A stretch of 64,000 nucleotides of DNA from Synechococcus sp. CS-1330 (GCA_025128025.1 JAHLYR010000047.1:62001-126000), one strand, 5' to 3'. Counted from the stretch's first letter, positions 1 to 9,617 are shown. The notes: generated by a model from the letters alone, not told the origin. Translations and numbers: made by a program.

Positions 1-393
1 TGCCGCCAACAGCCGCAGGGCCATGTCCCCGCTGAGGAGCAGCAGATCGGGGCCCAGCCCAGCCCGGTTGCGGTGCTTGATCTCCCACTCCAGCTGTTGC
101 TCGGGGTAGAGACTGTCCTGAAAGCGGGTGTTTGGCTGCAGCTGGCGGTAGCTAGCCTCCAGCCCGCCCAGTCTCTGCAGGGTGTCGGCGCGTAGCTCGG
201 CGTCGATCTTTTCGTCGGGGTTCACCTCCACCCCGAGGTGAAGCACGTTGGGCAACTCACGGCCCAGGGTGCAGCCCCCGAGGGGGGCGAGCAGGGCTAA
301 GGCGCCCAGCAGCCTGAGCAGGCGATCGCGCCGACGTTGGGATTTCTGAGCGGCAGGGGGCGGGGCCATGGATGGCACGAGCTGACCCATCAT
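1..393 (-). CDS. Extracellular solute-binding lipoprotein, N-terminal part (cut by window edge)
   Basis: The reading frame on the minus strand runs off the left edge, so only the N-terminus is visible. From the ATG at 369 the protein has basic residues, a hydrophobic stretch and a lipobox Leu-Gly-Gly-Cys ending at about residue 33, followed by a soluble domain that begins GRELPNVLHLGVEVNPDEK. This is the pattern of a lipoprotein signal peptide and of the first strand of family 1 periplasmic binding proteins of ABC importers. In-frame ATGs also exist at 390 and 393; the true start is not settled. The ligand cannot be told. It is transcribed away from valS, so 394-764 should hold its promoter. 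Confidence 0.65.
   Translation of the reverse strand, partial: MMGQLVPSMAPPPAAQKSQRRRDRLLRLLGALALLAPLGGCTLGRELPNVLHLGVEVNPDEKIDAELRADTLQRLGGLEASYRQLQPNTRFQDSLYPEQQLEWEIKHRNRAGLGPDLLLLSGDMALRLLAA
322..329. repeat. HIP1 octamer sites (GCGATCGC), first of several
   Basis: The palindromic octamer GCGATCGC, the highly iterated palindrome characteristic of many cyanobacteria, occurs here and at 3950-3957, 12055-12062, 35514-35521, 41153-41160, 42006-42013, 44646-44653, 49957-49964 and 57664-57671 (those I located; the list may not be complete). None of these lies inside the lower-GC blocks 10144-10950, 16436-22011 or 45562-48087. In the decayed ligA copy the site equivalent to 12055-12062 is mutated to GCAATCGC. 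Confidence 0.8.
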
Positions 394-535
394 CCCGCTG
401 CGGGGGCACCGTGACAGCGAGCCTTGATTTGCTCACTCTTTGCCTAGCCTTCAGGGTTTTCCTGAGGCTCCTGCTTTAAGTGGGGAAAGCTGTCCATCCC
501 CGTTGTTCTGCCGGACAGCAGCACCAGGTCTCTGA

Positions 536-721
536 ACTCTCCCCAGCGCGTTCTCTCGCTCAACCTGGCTGCTGTGCTGGGCTATCGAGTGCTCGCCGCT
601 CTCGATCGGGGCCATCTGGCTGCTGCACCCCACGGGCCTGGTCGTTGAGCTGCGCCGGCTCGACTGGTGGGCGTTGCTGCTGGCCATCACAACGAAGGGC
701 GCAATCGTCTCTGCTTGCTGA
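536..721 (+). pseudogene. Possible remnant of a small membrane protein gene
   Basis: The 371-base gap 394-764 between two divergently oriented genes has no convincing intact gene. In one plus frame, open from 536 to the TGA at 719-721, the translation contains a hydrophobic, protein-like stretch (IGAIWLLHPTGLVVELRRL then DWWALLLAIT) but has no ATG or GTG start. The adjoining frame just upstream gives a sensible-looking stretch (SPQRVLSLNLAAVLG). The two pieces could be one small membrane protein broken by a frameshift near 580-600. This is inference from composition only; it may be non-coding. Confidence 0.25.
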
Positions 722-764
722 CGCGACCGCTTTGAGACCATAGGGGCCACGCCGAGCCTTCACC

Positions 765-3554
765 GTGTCAGCCGAAGCCTTGCCCAAGACCTACGACCCG
801 GCGGGCACGGAAAGCCGCTGGCAGCACGCCTGGGAGAGCAGCGGTGCTTTTCACCCCGATCCCAATGCCCCCGGCGAGCCCTTCAGCGTGGTGATTCCGC
901 CGCCGAACGTGACCGGCAGCCTGCACATGGGCCATGCCTTCAACACGGCCCTGATCGATACGATCGTGCGCTTCCAGCGCCTGCGCGGCAAAAACGTGCT
1001 GTGCCTACCCGGCACTGACCACGCCTCGATCGCCGTGCAGACGATCCTCGAAAAGCAGCTCAAAGCCGAAGGCAAACGCAAAGAAGACCTAGGCCGCGAA
1101 GCCTTTCTGGAGCAGGCCTGGGCCTGGAAAGCCGAGAGCGGCGGCACGATCGTGGGCCAGCTGCGCCGGCTCGGTTACTCGGTGGATTGGCAGCGGGAGC
1201 GCTTCACCCTCGACGCCGGCTGCAGCGCCGCCGTGATCGAGGCCTTCAACCGCCTGCATGAGCAGGGGCTGATCTATCGGGGTGAATACCTGGTGAATTG
1301 GTGCCCCGCCTCGGGATCGGCGGTGAGTGATCTGGAGGTGGAGATGAAGGAGGTGGACGGCCATCTCTGGCACTTCCGCTATCCGCTCAGCAGCGGTGCC
1401 GGTTTCCTAGAAGTGGCCACCACCCGTCCCGAAACCCTGCTGGGCGACACTGCCGTGGCGGTGAACCCCAAGGATCCGCGCTACGCCGAGCTGGTGGGCC
1501 AAACCCTCACCCTGCCGCTGGTGGGCCGCCAGATCCCGATCGTGGCCGACGACCACGTGGATGCGGAGTTCGGCACCGGCTGCGTCAAGGTGACCCCCGC
1601 CCACGACCCCAACGATTTCGCGATCGGCCAGCGCCACAACCTGCCGCTGATCACGGTGATGGCCAAGGACGGCTCCATGAATGAAGCGGCCGGCCGTTTT
1701 GCCGGCCTGGATCGCTTCGAGGCTCGCCAAGCGGTGGTGGCGGCCATGGAGGCCGAAGGTTTCCTTGCGCGTGTGGAGGACTACCGCCACAGCGTGCCCT
1801 TCTCTGATCGCGGCAAGGTGCCGGTGGAGCCCCTGCTCTCCACCCAGTGGTTTGTCAAAACCGAGCCCCTGGCGGCCCGCTGCCGAGAGGCCCTCGAGAA
1901 CGCCGATCCCCGTTTCGTGCCGGAGCGCTGGAGCAAGGTCTACCGCGACTGGCTCACCGACATCCGCGACTGGTGCATCTCCCGTCAGCTGTGGTGGGGC
2001 CACCGCATCCCCGCCTGGTTTGTGGTGAGTGAAACGGGCGGTGTGATCACCGACAACACGCCCTATGTGGTGGCTCGCGATGAGTCAGAAGCCATGGCGA
2101 AGGCGGAGGCCCAATTTGGCGGCGGCACCCACCAGCACCCTTTGTTGCTGGAGCAGGACCCCGATGCCCTCGATACCTGGTTTTCCAGCGGCTTGTGGCC
2201 TTTCTCCACCCTGGGCTGGCCCGATGCCGATGCTGCCGATCTTCAGCGCTGGTATCCCACCAGCGTGCTGGTGACGGGCTTCGACATCATCTTCTTCTGG
2301 GTGGCCCGGATGACGATGATGGCCGGCGCCCTAATGAGTGGGCGGGAAGGTTCTGGAATCCCTTGGATTCCCTTTAAAGATGTGTACATCCACGGCCTGG
2401 TGCGGGATGAACAGAACCGCAAGATGAGCAAATCGTCTGGCAACGGCATCGACCCCCTGCTGCTAATCGAGCGTTATGGCGCCGACGCCCTGCGCTTCGC
2501 CCTGGTACGTGAGGTGGCCGGCGCCGGCCAGGACATCCGCCTCGATTACGACCGCAAGAGCGACACCTCCGCCACGGTGGAGGCCTCTCGCAACTTCGCC
2601 AACAAGCTCTGGAACGTCACCCGTTTCGCCTTGATGAACCTGGACGGCGAAACGCCGGCCGGTCTGGGCGAACCCGATGCTGCGGCCCTGCAGCTGGCCG
2701 ATCGCTGGATCCTTTCGCGCCTGGCCCGCGTCAACCTTGATACGGCTGAGCGTTATGGCAACTACGGCCTGGGCGAGGCGGCCAAAGGGCTTTATGAGTT
2801 CGCCTGGAATGAGGTGTGCGATTGGTATGTGGAGCTGATCAAGCGACGGCTCAACCCAGGTGCAAACCCGAGCCCAGCAGCCTTGGCCGATCAGCGCACC
2901 GCCCGCGCTGTGTTGGCCAAGGTTCTTGGCGAGCTGCTGGTGATGCTGCACCCGCTGATGCCGCACCTGAGTGAGGAGCTTTGGCACGGCCTCACTGGCC
3001 AGCCAGAGAGCAGCTTCCTGGCCTTGCAGAGCTGGCCGGTGCTTGATCAGGCCGCTTTAAAAGAGCAGCTTGAAGCCCAGTTTGCCGAGCTGATCGAGGC
3101 GATTCGGGTGGTGCGCAACCTGCGGGCGGTGGCGGGGCTCAAGCCCAGCCAGAGCGCGCCGGTGTCGTTTGTGACTGGCCGCGCTGAGCTGGCAGCCCTG
3201 CTGCAGGAGGCCAGCCCCGACATCACGGCTCTTACCCGAGCGGAAAGGGTGGAGGTGCTCGATCCCGCCGCCGCCGCCGCCAGCCCTGCCGCGCGGGCCC
3301 TGGCCGGCGTGAGTGGTGAGCTGCAGGTGCTGCTGCCCATCGAGGGCCTGGTGGATCTCGATGCCTTGCGCGGCCGCCTAGAGAAGGACATCGCCAAGGC
3401 AGATAGGGAGATCAAGGGCCTGGCGGGTCGCCTCGCCAATCCCAACTTTGCAGATAAGGCCCCGCCTGAGGTGGTGCTGGAGTGCAAGGCAAACCTGGCC
3501 GAAGCCGAAGCCCAGGCGGCCCTGGCCCGCAGGCGCCTGGGGGATTTGGGCTGA
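765..3554 (+). CDS. valS: Valyl-tRNA synthetase
   Basis: Cytoplasmic class I aminoacyl-tRNA synthetase that charges tRNA-Val and edits mischarged threonine. The 929-residue product is of normal length. The HIGH-type signature appears as HMGHAFN near residue 55, in the context [13 protein letters not shown] typical of ValRS, and [12 protein letters not shown] is the KMSKS loop. The editing (CP1) domain lies between, with [15 protein letters not shown]. The anticodon-binding region follows and the C-terminus is a Lys/Glu-rich coiled-coil arm, as in other ValRS. The start is GTG at 765; no better upstream start is visible. It stands alone, with more than 200 bases to the next gene. Confidence 0.98.
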   Translation: MSAEALPKTYDPAGTESRWQHAWESSGAFHPDPNAPGEPFSVVIPPPNVTGSLHMGHAFNTALIDTIVRFQRLRGKNVLCLPGTDHASIAVQTILEKQLKAEGKRKEDLGREAFLEQAWAWKAESGGTIVGQLRRLGYSVDWQRERFTLDAGCSAAVIEAFNRLHEQGLIYRGEYLVNWCPASGSAVSDLEVEMKEVDGHLWHFRYPLSSGAGFLEVATTRPETLLGDTAVAVNPKDPRYAELVGQTLTLPLVGRQIPIVADDHVDAEFGTGCVKVTPAHDPNDFAIGQRHNLPLITVMAKDGSMNEAAGRFAGLDRFEARQAVVAAMEAEGFLARVEDYRHSVPFSDRGKVPVEPLLSTQWFVKTEPLAARCREALENADPRFVPERWSKVYRDWLTDIRDWCISRQLWWGHRIPAWFVVSETGGVITDNTPYVVARDESEAMAKAEAQFGGGTHQHPLLLEQDPDALDTWFSSGLWPFSTLGWPDADAADLQRWYPTSVLVTGFDIIFFWVARMTMMAGALMSGREGSGIPWIPFKDVYIHGLVRDEQNRKMSKSSGNGIDPLLLIERYGADALRFALVREVAGAGQDIRLDYDRKSDTSATVEASRNFANKLWNVTRFALMNLDGETPAGLGEPDAAALQLADRWILSRLARVNLDTAERYGNYGLGEAAKGLYEFAWNEVCDWYVELIKRRLNPGANPSPAALADQRTARAVLAKVLGELLVMLHPLMPHLSEELWHGLTGQPESSFLALQSWPVLDQAALKEQLEAQFAELIEAIRVVRNLRAVAGLKPSQSAPVSFVTGRAELAALLQEASPDITALTRAERVEVLDPAAAAASPAARALAGVSGELQVLLPIEGLVDLDALRGRLEKDIAKADREIKGLAGRLANPNFADKAPPEVVLECKANLAEAEAQAALARRRLGDLG

Positions 3555-3778
3555 GGGATCAGGCGTGGCTTGCTGCCGATATGCCTGGGATGTGCGGATC
3601 GATCTGCGCAGCCGCCCGAGCTGGCGAAAGGTTTTGACCGCTGCGGCCGCCCTTCCTGGCGATCCTCGGTTTGATCGGGCCAGGATGCGTTTTCCGTATG
3701 GCTCTGTATGGATTAGTTGCAGCGGGAAATCCTGCCGATGCGGCCCTCCAGGCTTGGCCCATCCCGCTCCCCCTCCCG

Positions 3779-5581
3779 ATGGCGCCGGCCTCCTCTCCCA
3801 CTGCCACCGCCAAAGCGTGGTTGACCTCGTTCGCTGAAGCCCTGGCCTCCGGCGACTCCCAGGCCGTGCCGGCCCTGTTCGGCCCGGAGTGCTTCTGGCG
3901 CGATCTGGTGGCCTTCACTTGGAACCTGCGCACCGAGGAGGGCCCCGAGGCGATCGCGGCGATGCTGGCGGCCCGGCTGGCGGATGTTGCCCCGCACGCC
4001 TTCGTGCTGCGCGGCGAGGCCAGCGAGAGCGGCGGTCGGGTGGAGGCCTGGTTCGGCTTTGAGACCCGGGTGGGTCGCTGCAGCGGCCATGTGCGGCTGC
4101 AGGATGGTCGCGCCTGGACCCTGCTCACCGCCCTTGATGAACTGAAGGGCCACGAGGAGCGGCTGCGTGAGCGGCGGCCGGTCGGCGCTGAGCATGGCGT
4201 CCATCCGGGGCGGCAGTCGTGGGCGGAGTGGCGCGAGTCGGAGCGGCAGGCCCTGGGCGTGACGGAGCAGCCGGATGTGGTGATCGTGGGCGGCGGCCAG
4301 GCGGGCCTCACCCTGGCGGCCCGTCTGCGCTATCTGGAGGTGCCCACCCTGGTGCTCGAGAAGCTGCCCCGGCCGGGCGACCACTGGCGCCGCCGCTACA
4401 AGAGCCTCTGCCTGCACGATCCGGTTCACTATTGCCATTTCCCCTATCTGCCCTTCCCCGAGGGCTGGCCCCTGTACACGCCCAAGGATCAGCTGGCCGA
4501 TTGGATGGAGGCCTATGCGAGCGTGATGGGCCTGAACGTGTGGGGTGGTTCGCCGGCCCGCAGCGCCCGCTTCGATCCGCAGCAGGGCCGCTGGCAGGTG
4601 TTCACCGAGCGCGATGGCCGGCTGGTGGAGCTTCGGCCCCGCCATTTGGTGATGGCCCTGGGGGTGTCGGGCTACCCGAGTATTCCGCAGATTCCCGGTG
4701 CGGAGGCCTTCGCAGGCGATCAGCACCACTCCAGCGCCCATCCGGGTCCCGACGCTTACCGCGGCAAGCGCTGCGTGGTGGTGGGCTCCAACAACTCCGC
4801 CCACGACATCGCCGCCGGTCTCTGGGAGGCCGGAGCCGCCGAGGTGACGATGCTGCAGCGCAGCTCCACGCTGATCGCGCCGGTGCCGGCACTCGAGAAG
4901 CTCGCTTTCGCGGGGTCATATTCGGAGCAGGCGCTGCAGCGGGGCATCACCCCCGAGCAGTCGGACATGACGGTCGCTTCGATTCCCTACAAGCTGCTGC
5001 CCCAGTGGCAGAAGCCGATCTACGACGCGATGCGCGTCGAATACGCCGACCTCTATGCGCGCCTGGAGAAAGTAGGTTTCCTGCTCGATTTCGGCGCCGA
5101 CGACTCGGGCGTGTTCATGAAGTTCCTGCGGCGGGGCTCGGGCTACTACCTCGATGTGGGCGCCTCCGAGCTGGTGGCCGATGGCCGCATCCGCCTGCGC
5201 AGCGGCGTGCGGATTGAGCGGCTTACGCCCCACACGGTGGTGCTCAGCGACGGCAGCGAAATGCAGGCCGATCTGGTGGTGTATGCCACGGGCTACGGCT
5301 CGATGAATCGCTTCCTGGCGGAGCTGATCTCCCCTGAGGTGGCCGAAAAGGTGGGCAAGGTGTGGGGGATGGGCTCAGACACCCCGAAGGATCCCGGCCC
5401 GTGGGAGGGGGAGCTGCGCAACATGTGGAAGCCCACCCAGGTGGAGAACCTTTGGATCCACGGTGGCAACCTGCACCAGTGCCGCCACTACTCCCTCTAT
5501 CTGGCCCTGCAGCTCAAGGCGCGCCTGGCAGGGATCGACACGCCGGTGTACGGCCTGGCGTCAAGCTTTCACACTGCCTGA
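3779..5581 (+). CDS. NTF2-like domain fused to FAD/NAD(P)H flavin monooxygenase
   Basis: About 600 residues. Residues 10-140 resemble a SnoaL/NTF2-like alpha+beta domain. From about 165 there is an FAD Rossmann motif (VVIVGGGQAGLTLAARL), then an FMO-identifying type motif FAGDQHHSSAH near 310, and a second dinucleotide fold (VVVGSNNSAHDIA) near 331 for NADPH. The layout matches flavin-containing/YUCCA-type or Baeyer-Villiger-like monooxygenases that oxygenate a small nucleophilic or carbonyl substrate; the substrate is unknown. I chose the ATG at 3779 because the domain begins right after it; an in-frame ATG at 3671 would add 36 residues without domain character. No cofactor-motif defect is seen and it is monocistronic. 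Confidence 0.85.
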   Translation: MAPASSPTATAKAWLTSFAEALASGDSQAVPALFGPECFWRDLVAFTWNLRTEEGPEAIAAMLAARLADVAPHAFVLRGEASESGGRVEAWFGFETRVGRCSGHVRLQDGRAWTLLTALDELKGHEERLRERRPVGAEHGVHPGRQSWAEWRESERQALGVTEQPDVVIVGGGQAGLTLAARLRYLEVPTLVLEKLPRPGDHWRRRYKSLCLHDPVHYCHFPYLPFPEGWPLYTPKDQLADWMEAYASVMGLNVWGGSPARSARFDPQQGRWQVFTERDGRLVELRPRHLVMALGVSGYPSIPQIPGAEAFAGDQHHSSAHPGPDAYRGKRCVVVGSNNSAHDIAAGLWEAGAAEVTMLQRSSTLIAPVPALEKLAFAGSYSEQALQRGITPEQSDMTVASIPYKLLPQWQKPIYDAMRVEYADLYARLEKVGFLLDFGADDSGVFMKFLRRGSGYYLDVGASELVADGRIRLRSGVRIERLTPHTVVLSDGSEMQADLVVYATGYGSMNRFLAELISPEVAEKVGKVWGMGSDTPKDPGPWEGELRNMWKPTQVENLWIHGGNLHQCRHYSLYLALQLKARLAGIDTPVYGLASSFHTA

Positions 5582-5704
5582 AGCGGGTCGCCCAGGGGCG
5601 CTGGCGGTGAAACGGTGGGGCCAGCCCCACACCCGTGAGCGTGTGTCCGATCGTGGCCACGGCCTGGGCGATGACCGCCATCGGCCAGCCCTAGCCTCAT
5701 GGCC

Positions 5705-6325
5705 ATGTCCATACCTGATCCCTCCTGGCTGGATGCCGTGCTACCGGCCCTACAATCACCCCTGGGGGCCCTGGCCTTTGTGCCCCTATACGCCCTCTGG
5801 GTAACCCTGCTGCTGCCAGGGGTGTGGGCTTCGATGCTGGCCGGCGCCCTCTATGGCCCCTGGTGGGGCAGTTTGATCGTGTTTGTAGGGGCCTGCCTGG
5901 GGGCCGAGGCCGCTTTCCTGCTCGGTCGTACCTGGCTGCGAAATTGGGCCCGCCGGCGCCTGGCGGCGTTGCCGAAGCTGCTGGCGATCGAGCAGGCAGT
6001 GAGCCGGGAGGGCCTGAAGCTGGTGCTGCTCACGCGGCTCTCGCCGGCCTTTCCCTTCTCCCTGCTCAACTTCGCCTACGGCCTTAGCGAGGTGAGCCTG
6101 CGCGACTACTCCATTGGCTTAATCGGCATCCTGCCCGGCACGATCCTGTTTTGTGGCCTGGGGGCCCTGGCCGGTGATGTGGCCCGCTTCGGCGAAGTGC
6201 TCTCCGGCGAGGCCGATGCCGGCACCTGGGCCCTGCGGGTGGTGGGGGTGCTGGCCACCGTGGCCAGCGTTTGGTTGGCGGGAAGGGCGGCGCAGCGGGC
6301 GCTCACCCCTCCCGATGGTCCCTGA
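5705..6325 (+). CDS. TVP38/TMEM64 (VTT domain) family membrane protein
   Basis: A polytopic inner-membrane protein of about 206 residues. Hydrophobic segments alternate with the signature of the SNARE-associated/VTT family: a GxxxG-rich helix (GVWASMLAGALYGPWWG), the conserved LLTRLSPAFPFSLLNFAYG stretch, and a later GILPGTILFCGLGALAG helix. Family members (DedA/TVP38) are linked to lipid scrambling and membrane homeostasis in bacteria; the exact role here is unknown. ATG 5699 is two codons upstream and equally possible. It ends 9 bases before the stop of the convergent gene at 6335. Confidence 0.85.
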   Translation: MSIPDPSWLDAVLPALQSPLGALAFVPLYALWVTLLLPGVWASMLAGALYGPWWGSLIVFVGACLGAEAAFLLGRTWLRNWARRRLAALPKLLAIEQAVSREGLKLVLLTRLSPAFPFSLLNFAYGLSEVSLRDYSIGLIGILPGTILFCGLGALAGDVARFGEVLSGEADAGTWALRVVGVLATVASVWLAGRAAQRALTPPDGP

Positions 6326-6334
6326 GCTCTCCGC

Positions 6335-8080
6335 TCAGAGCGTGGCGTACTGGGCCGGATTGGCCAGGCTGCTGGCCAGATAGGCAGCTCCGTTGCCGTT
6401 GTTGAGCAAGGCACCGAAGTCGAGATACTCCACCGAGTTGGAATCATCCTCGGCGCTCACCCCGAGCAGCACCCGGCCAGTGGGGCTCTGGCTGGCGCCG
6501 ATCACTTCCAGCCCTTCCGGAGAGCGGCTCACCTGTTGATAGGTGACGAAGTCGACGTCGTTCACATTGGTGACGTCGTAGATCACCAGGAGGCCGCCCT
6601 GGGTGACGGGATCAGGTGTTGTGCCGGTCTTATCTCCAGCAGTGGTGCGCTCGAGGGAGCTTACGACGTAGCGGCGGTCCCCGTATTTCAGCACCGTCAC
6701 GCTCTCCGGCTCCACACCCTTGTCGTCGCTACGGCCGTCGTCGTAGATGCCGGCGAACTGGGCAATGTTCTGCAGGCTTGTGTTGTAAGAGTTGCCGCCG
6801 ATTTCATCGGTCATCCAGCTGTCCCAGAGCAGCTCGCCGGTGAGGCCGTCGAACAGGCTGAGGCTGCGGGAGCCGAAGCTCACCGGCGTGCCGGTGCGGG
6901 TGCCGGATTCGAAGGTGAAGTCGTTGGTGGGGTCGGTGTCGTTGAGGTTGTCGCTTTGAATAAGGGCTTCTCTTTGATCATTCCCATTCACGATCAGCTT
7001 GAGGCGTGAGGGAACGTCGGCGTAGCCCAGATCCTTATTCCGCTCTTCGTCCACATAATCGCCATATTCGCGGGCATCGCCTTCGTTTGCGGTGATGAAG
7101 TAAACGTCGTCGCCCTGCTCCCAGGCGGCGATGCCGTCGGCCATGCGTAGACCTATGACACCCTGGCCGGGGATGGGATTGAATCCACCATCTCGATCAT
7201 CGAGATCCACCGAAACTTTGCTGTAATCGATCCAGCCCAGCCCGATGTAGGCCTCCACAGTGTTGGTGTCTAGATTGATTCGAGCCACCGCGTTGTTCTC
7301 CTGCAGGGTCACGAACAGGTAGTCGTCGGTGGCGGCCAAGTATTCAGGTTCGGCGTCCTGGCCGAAGCTCAAGGTGACGCCGGTCTTGCCGCTGAAGCGG
7401 ATGCCGTCGCCGAGCATCTCCACTCCATTGGAATTTAGCTCGGGGAAGGTGATTTCGGCTTCCGAGAGGCGGAGGTCGCGGCTCTTGCCTTTAATTTCGA
7501 TGATAGACACGCTGCCGATCGGATCTACGCTGTAGTCCTTGTTGGGTTGCCCCTCATTGGCGACATAGAGCTGACGGCCGTCGTCGCTGAACCGAATGGA
7601 ATCGGTGAGGAAGCCAGTGTTCACGACGGCTACTTCCTTGAGCGTGCCGGCCGCATTAATATTGTAGAAGCGAATCTGGCTTTCCGGTGTGGCGATGCCG
7701 ATTGCGTCGTAGTTGTCCGGAGTGGCGGCAATCGCGATCAGGTCGCCGAAGGTCGCCACCGAAGTGGTGAAGAAGCCGACCAGGTCGAGCTGCTGCACCA
7801 GCCGGGGGTTGGTGGGGTCGCTCCAGTCACTGAGCGATACCAGGTTGCTGCCGCCGCTCGAGATGGTGTAAAGGCGTTTGCCGATTGACACCGATGCGCT
7901 GATCTCGGCCACCAGGCCGTCTTCGTCCGGGGTCGAATCCTTTGAGGAGCTGCTCAGGTCGAGTCGGCCAAGTAGGGGCGCCTCCGGCGCGGGTGCCACG
8001 GGCCTGCGGCCTGGTTTGGTGAACAAGTCTGGGATCGACTTGATGGATCTTTGGGACGCAACTGGAAAAGTAGCGGACAT
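6335..8080 (-). CDS. Choice-of-anchor I family beta-propeller-like protein
   Basis: The 581-residue product carries the hallmarks of the choice-of-anchor I family: FITANEGDAREYGDYVDE near residue 325, SLFDGLTGELLWDS, PESVTVLKYGDRRYVV with an ERT triplet, and the C-terminal block PEGLEVIGASQSPTGR. These secreted or surface proteins are often labelled alkaline phosphatase-like, but I see no metal-binding phosphatase motif, so the activity is unproven. No Sec signal peptide and no RTX repeats are visible, so how it would leave the cell is unclear; the N-terminus is low-complexity (Pro/Ala/Ser). A weak Pho-box-like direct repeat lies upstream (8129-8146). Start ATG at 8080. Confidence 0.8.
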   Translation of the reverse strand: MSATFPVASQRSIKSIPDLFTKPGRRPVAPAPEAPLLGRLDLSSSSKDSTPDEDGLVAEISASVSIGKRLYTISSGGSNLVSLSDWSDPTNPRLVQQLDLVGFFTTSVATFGDLIAIAATPDNYDAIGIATPESQIRFYNINAAGTLKEVAVVNTGFLTDSIRFSDDGRQLYVANEGQPNKDYSVDPIGSVSIIEIKGKSRDLRLSEAEITFPELNSNGVEMLGDGIRFSGKTGVTLSFGQDAEPEYLAATDDYLFVTLQENNAVARINLDTNTVEAYIGLGWIDYSKVSVDLDDRDGGFNPIPGQGVIGLRMADGIAAWEQGDDVYFITANEGDAREYGDYVDEERNKDLGYADVPSRLKLIVNGNDQREALIQSDNLNDTDPTNDFTFESGTRTGTPVSFGSRSLSLFDGLTGELLWDSWMTDEIGGNSYNTSLQNIAQFAGIYDDGRSDDKGVEPESVTVLKYGDRRYVVSSLERTTAGDKTGTTPDPVTQGGLLVIYDVTNVNDVDFVTYQQVSRSPEGLEVIGASQSPTGRVLLGVSAEDDSNSVEYLDFGALLNNGNGAAYLASSLANPAQYATL

Positions 8081-8128
8081 CTTCTCTGTGAAGTTGATCT
8101 CACCTTTTCATCAATACGTTGCTCTGTG

Positions 8129-8146
8129 GGTTGTGGAAAGTTTAAG
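8129..8146 (-). promoter_or_regulatory. Weak Pho-box-like direct repeat upstream of the choice-of-anchor I gene
   Basis: On the minus strand CTTAAAC (8146-8140) is followed 11 bases later by CACAACC (8135-8129). The 11-base period and the C/T-TTAA-C type half-site recall the PhoB box of cyanobacteria, but the second half-site is poor. It lies about 50-65 bases upstream of the start codon at 8080. This is a candidate only. Confidence 0.25.
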
Positions 8147-8228
8147 AGAATCTTTCCGCTACATGTTGATGTCATCCCGGCGACATTTTCGGCTCAGGTT
8201 GCTCCGCGCGGCCAACATTTTTATTTGA

Positions 8229-8384
8229 TCATTGCAGCCGCCAATCCCGCAACACTGCGATCAACACAAACCAAGCCAGCCGCAGCTTTGCCAGCAGCCC
8301 CTGCTGGGCGGCCAGTTGGTCGTATTTGGCTCGACCGCACTCCGTTTTGATCCAGCGGTAGGCCTGCGGCTGGGGGTTGTCCAT
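8229..8384 (-). CDS. Small hypothetical protein (51 residues)
   Basis: From ATG 8384 the frame encodes 51 residues, beginning MDNPQPQAYRWIKTECGRAK and ending with a hydrophobic segment (LRLAWFVLIAVLRDWRL) that could be a single amphipathic or membrane helix. Amino-acid use looks like a real protein rather than a shadow, and the gene fits the gap between the choice-of-anchor I gene and the zinc-ribbon gene, divergent from the latter. The frame stays open further upstream to 8465, but that extension would run into the start of the divergent gene. Function unknown. Confidence 0.5.
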   Translation of the reverse strand: MDNPQPQAYRWIKTECGRAKYDQLAAQQGLLAKLRLAWFVLIAVLRDWRLQ

Positions 8385-8463
8385 GAATCCATCTTGCCGC
8401 GCAGGCCCGAAGGGGAACTGCGGGTCGCTTTTGCGCCTTAAGTGGGTAGAGCACTCACAGGTC

Positions 8464-8841
8464 ATGGAACCTCCGCAGCCCAGCGCCTGGGATTGGCTGG
8501 CTATTGATCGAGCCCCCCAGCCCCCGGATCTAAGTCAGATCGGCTCGCCGGAGGCCCTCACTGCCTACCTAGTAGGCGTTGAGGAGCGCATGCAGCGGCT
8601 TGCCCTCATCGTTGAGGCGGTGAGGCAGAGCTTGGCGGCCGGAGGACTGCTCAGTGAAGCCCAGCTGCTGCAGAAGGTGACCGACCTTGATCTGAGCGAT
8701 GGGGTCGCCGATGGGCGCAATGTGGCGCCTGTGCTGCAGGTATGCGGCAAGTGTGGTTGCAGCCAAACGGGCCAACACCGCTTTTGCGTGCGCTGCGGTA
8801 GCGATGCCCTGCGGCCCGCCGAGGGGCTCTCTGATCCCTAA
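8464..8841 (+). CDS. Hypothetical protein with C-terminal zinc ribbon
   Basis: About 125 residues from ATG 8464. A helical N-terminal region (IGSPEALTAYLVGVEERMQR) is followed by a C-terminal treble-clef or zinc-ribbon-like motif: CGKCGC, then a 12-residue loop, then CVRCG. The knuckle spacing is good enough to bind one zinc. Such ribbons mediate protein or nucleic-acid contacts; no enzyme domain is seen. It reads toward the TerB-like gene at 8886, 44 bases downstream, so the two may be co-transcribed. Confidence 0.6.
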   Translation: MEPPQPSAWDWLAIDRAPQPPDLSQIGSPEALTAYLVGVEERMQRLALIVEAVRQSLAAGGLLSEAQLLQKVTDLDLSDGVADGRNVAPVLQVCGKCGCSQTGQHRFCVRCGSDALRPAEGLSDP

Positions 8842-8885
8842 TCTTTGCTCATAAGTTTTTCCTGCTTGGGGATAGGGCCATCGAC

Positions 8886-9614
8886 TTGCTTTTGTGGCTG
8901 TTGGGAGCTCGGCGTTCACGCCGCCGGCCCCAAGGCGGGCAACCCCCGGCTGAGACAACTTTTGTTGCGCCAACCTCCTTCGATTTAGGGCAATGGCAGC
9001 CCGATCGACCGATCAACCTTTTGCTGGAGGTTGATCACCTGCAGATCGATGGCACAACTTTGAGGGGTCAGATCCGCGTCAAGCGCTATCGCCTGAGCAA
9101 GCAGGGGGATCAGGCAATTCTGGGGGCCCACTGTCAGCTACTTAAGCGATTCCTGGATTTCGATAGCCAGTCGCTGCAGCGCTGTCTGGATTTGCAGAGT
9201 GGCGAACGGATCGATGATCTGCCTGCATTTCTTGAGGCCAGCCATGCTGCAAGTCAGCAGGGACAGCTTGATCGCCTCTACCAAAGCCATCAAGATGAAT
9301 TGGCCGTTCTTTTATATGTGGGGCGTGCCGATGGAGTTTTGCAGCGGCGCGAAAAGGAATTGATTGCCCACTACCTGGCGGACCGATTTACTGGCGGAGG
9401 CCTGCAAGTTGAAGAGATCGCCCGTGATCTGGCCTGGAAGCCTGTGCCAAATCACGATGATTTCAGACTGGCTACGCAACGGCTTGCGCGGCTGGAAGCT
9501 TCGCTGAAGAGTCAGATCGTGCAGCTCTGCAGGCAGCTCATTGAGGTGAAGGAAACCCTTGATGGCGATGAGGAGGCATCTATGGCTGAAGTGATTGCTT
9601 TGCTCCAGCCTTAA
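8886..9614 (+). CDS. WYL-like plus TerB-like domain protein
   Basis: 242 residues from a TTG start at 8886 (a stop lies just upstream; TTG 8892 is an alternative). The middle (residues 35-120) has a beta-rich character resembling a WYL-like sensor fold, with the phrase LLKRFLDFDSQSLQRCLDLQSGERI similar to the end of WYL domains. Residues 140-200 look like a TerB-type helical bundle: LAVLLYVGRADGVLQRREKE carries the DG..Q..E acidic signature. Both assignments are by eye. It probably shares a transcript with the zinc-ribbon gene. No tellurite-resistance genes are nearby, so a tellurite role should not be assumed. Confidence 0.55.
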   Translation: MLLWLLGARRSRRRPQGGQPPAETTFVAPTSFDLGQWQPDRPINLLLEVDHLQIDGTTLRGQIRVKRYRLSKQGDQAILGAHCQLLKRFLDFDSQSLQRCLDLQSGERIDDLPAFLEASHAASQQGQLDRLYQSHQDELAVLLYVGRADGVLQRREKELIAHYLADRFTGGGLQVEEIARDLAWKPVPNHDDFRLATQRLARLEASLKSQIVQLCRQLIEVKETLDGDEEASMAEVIALLQP

Positions 9615-9617
9615 GTA

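Noticed and set aside
1407-2003. Minus-strand frame opposite valS
   Set aside because: Composition is that of an antisense shadow; valS motifs occupy the plus strand.
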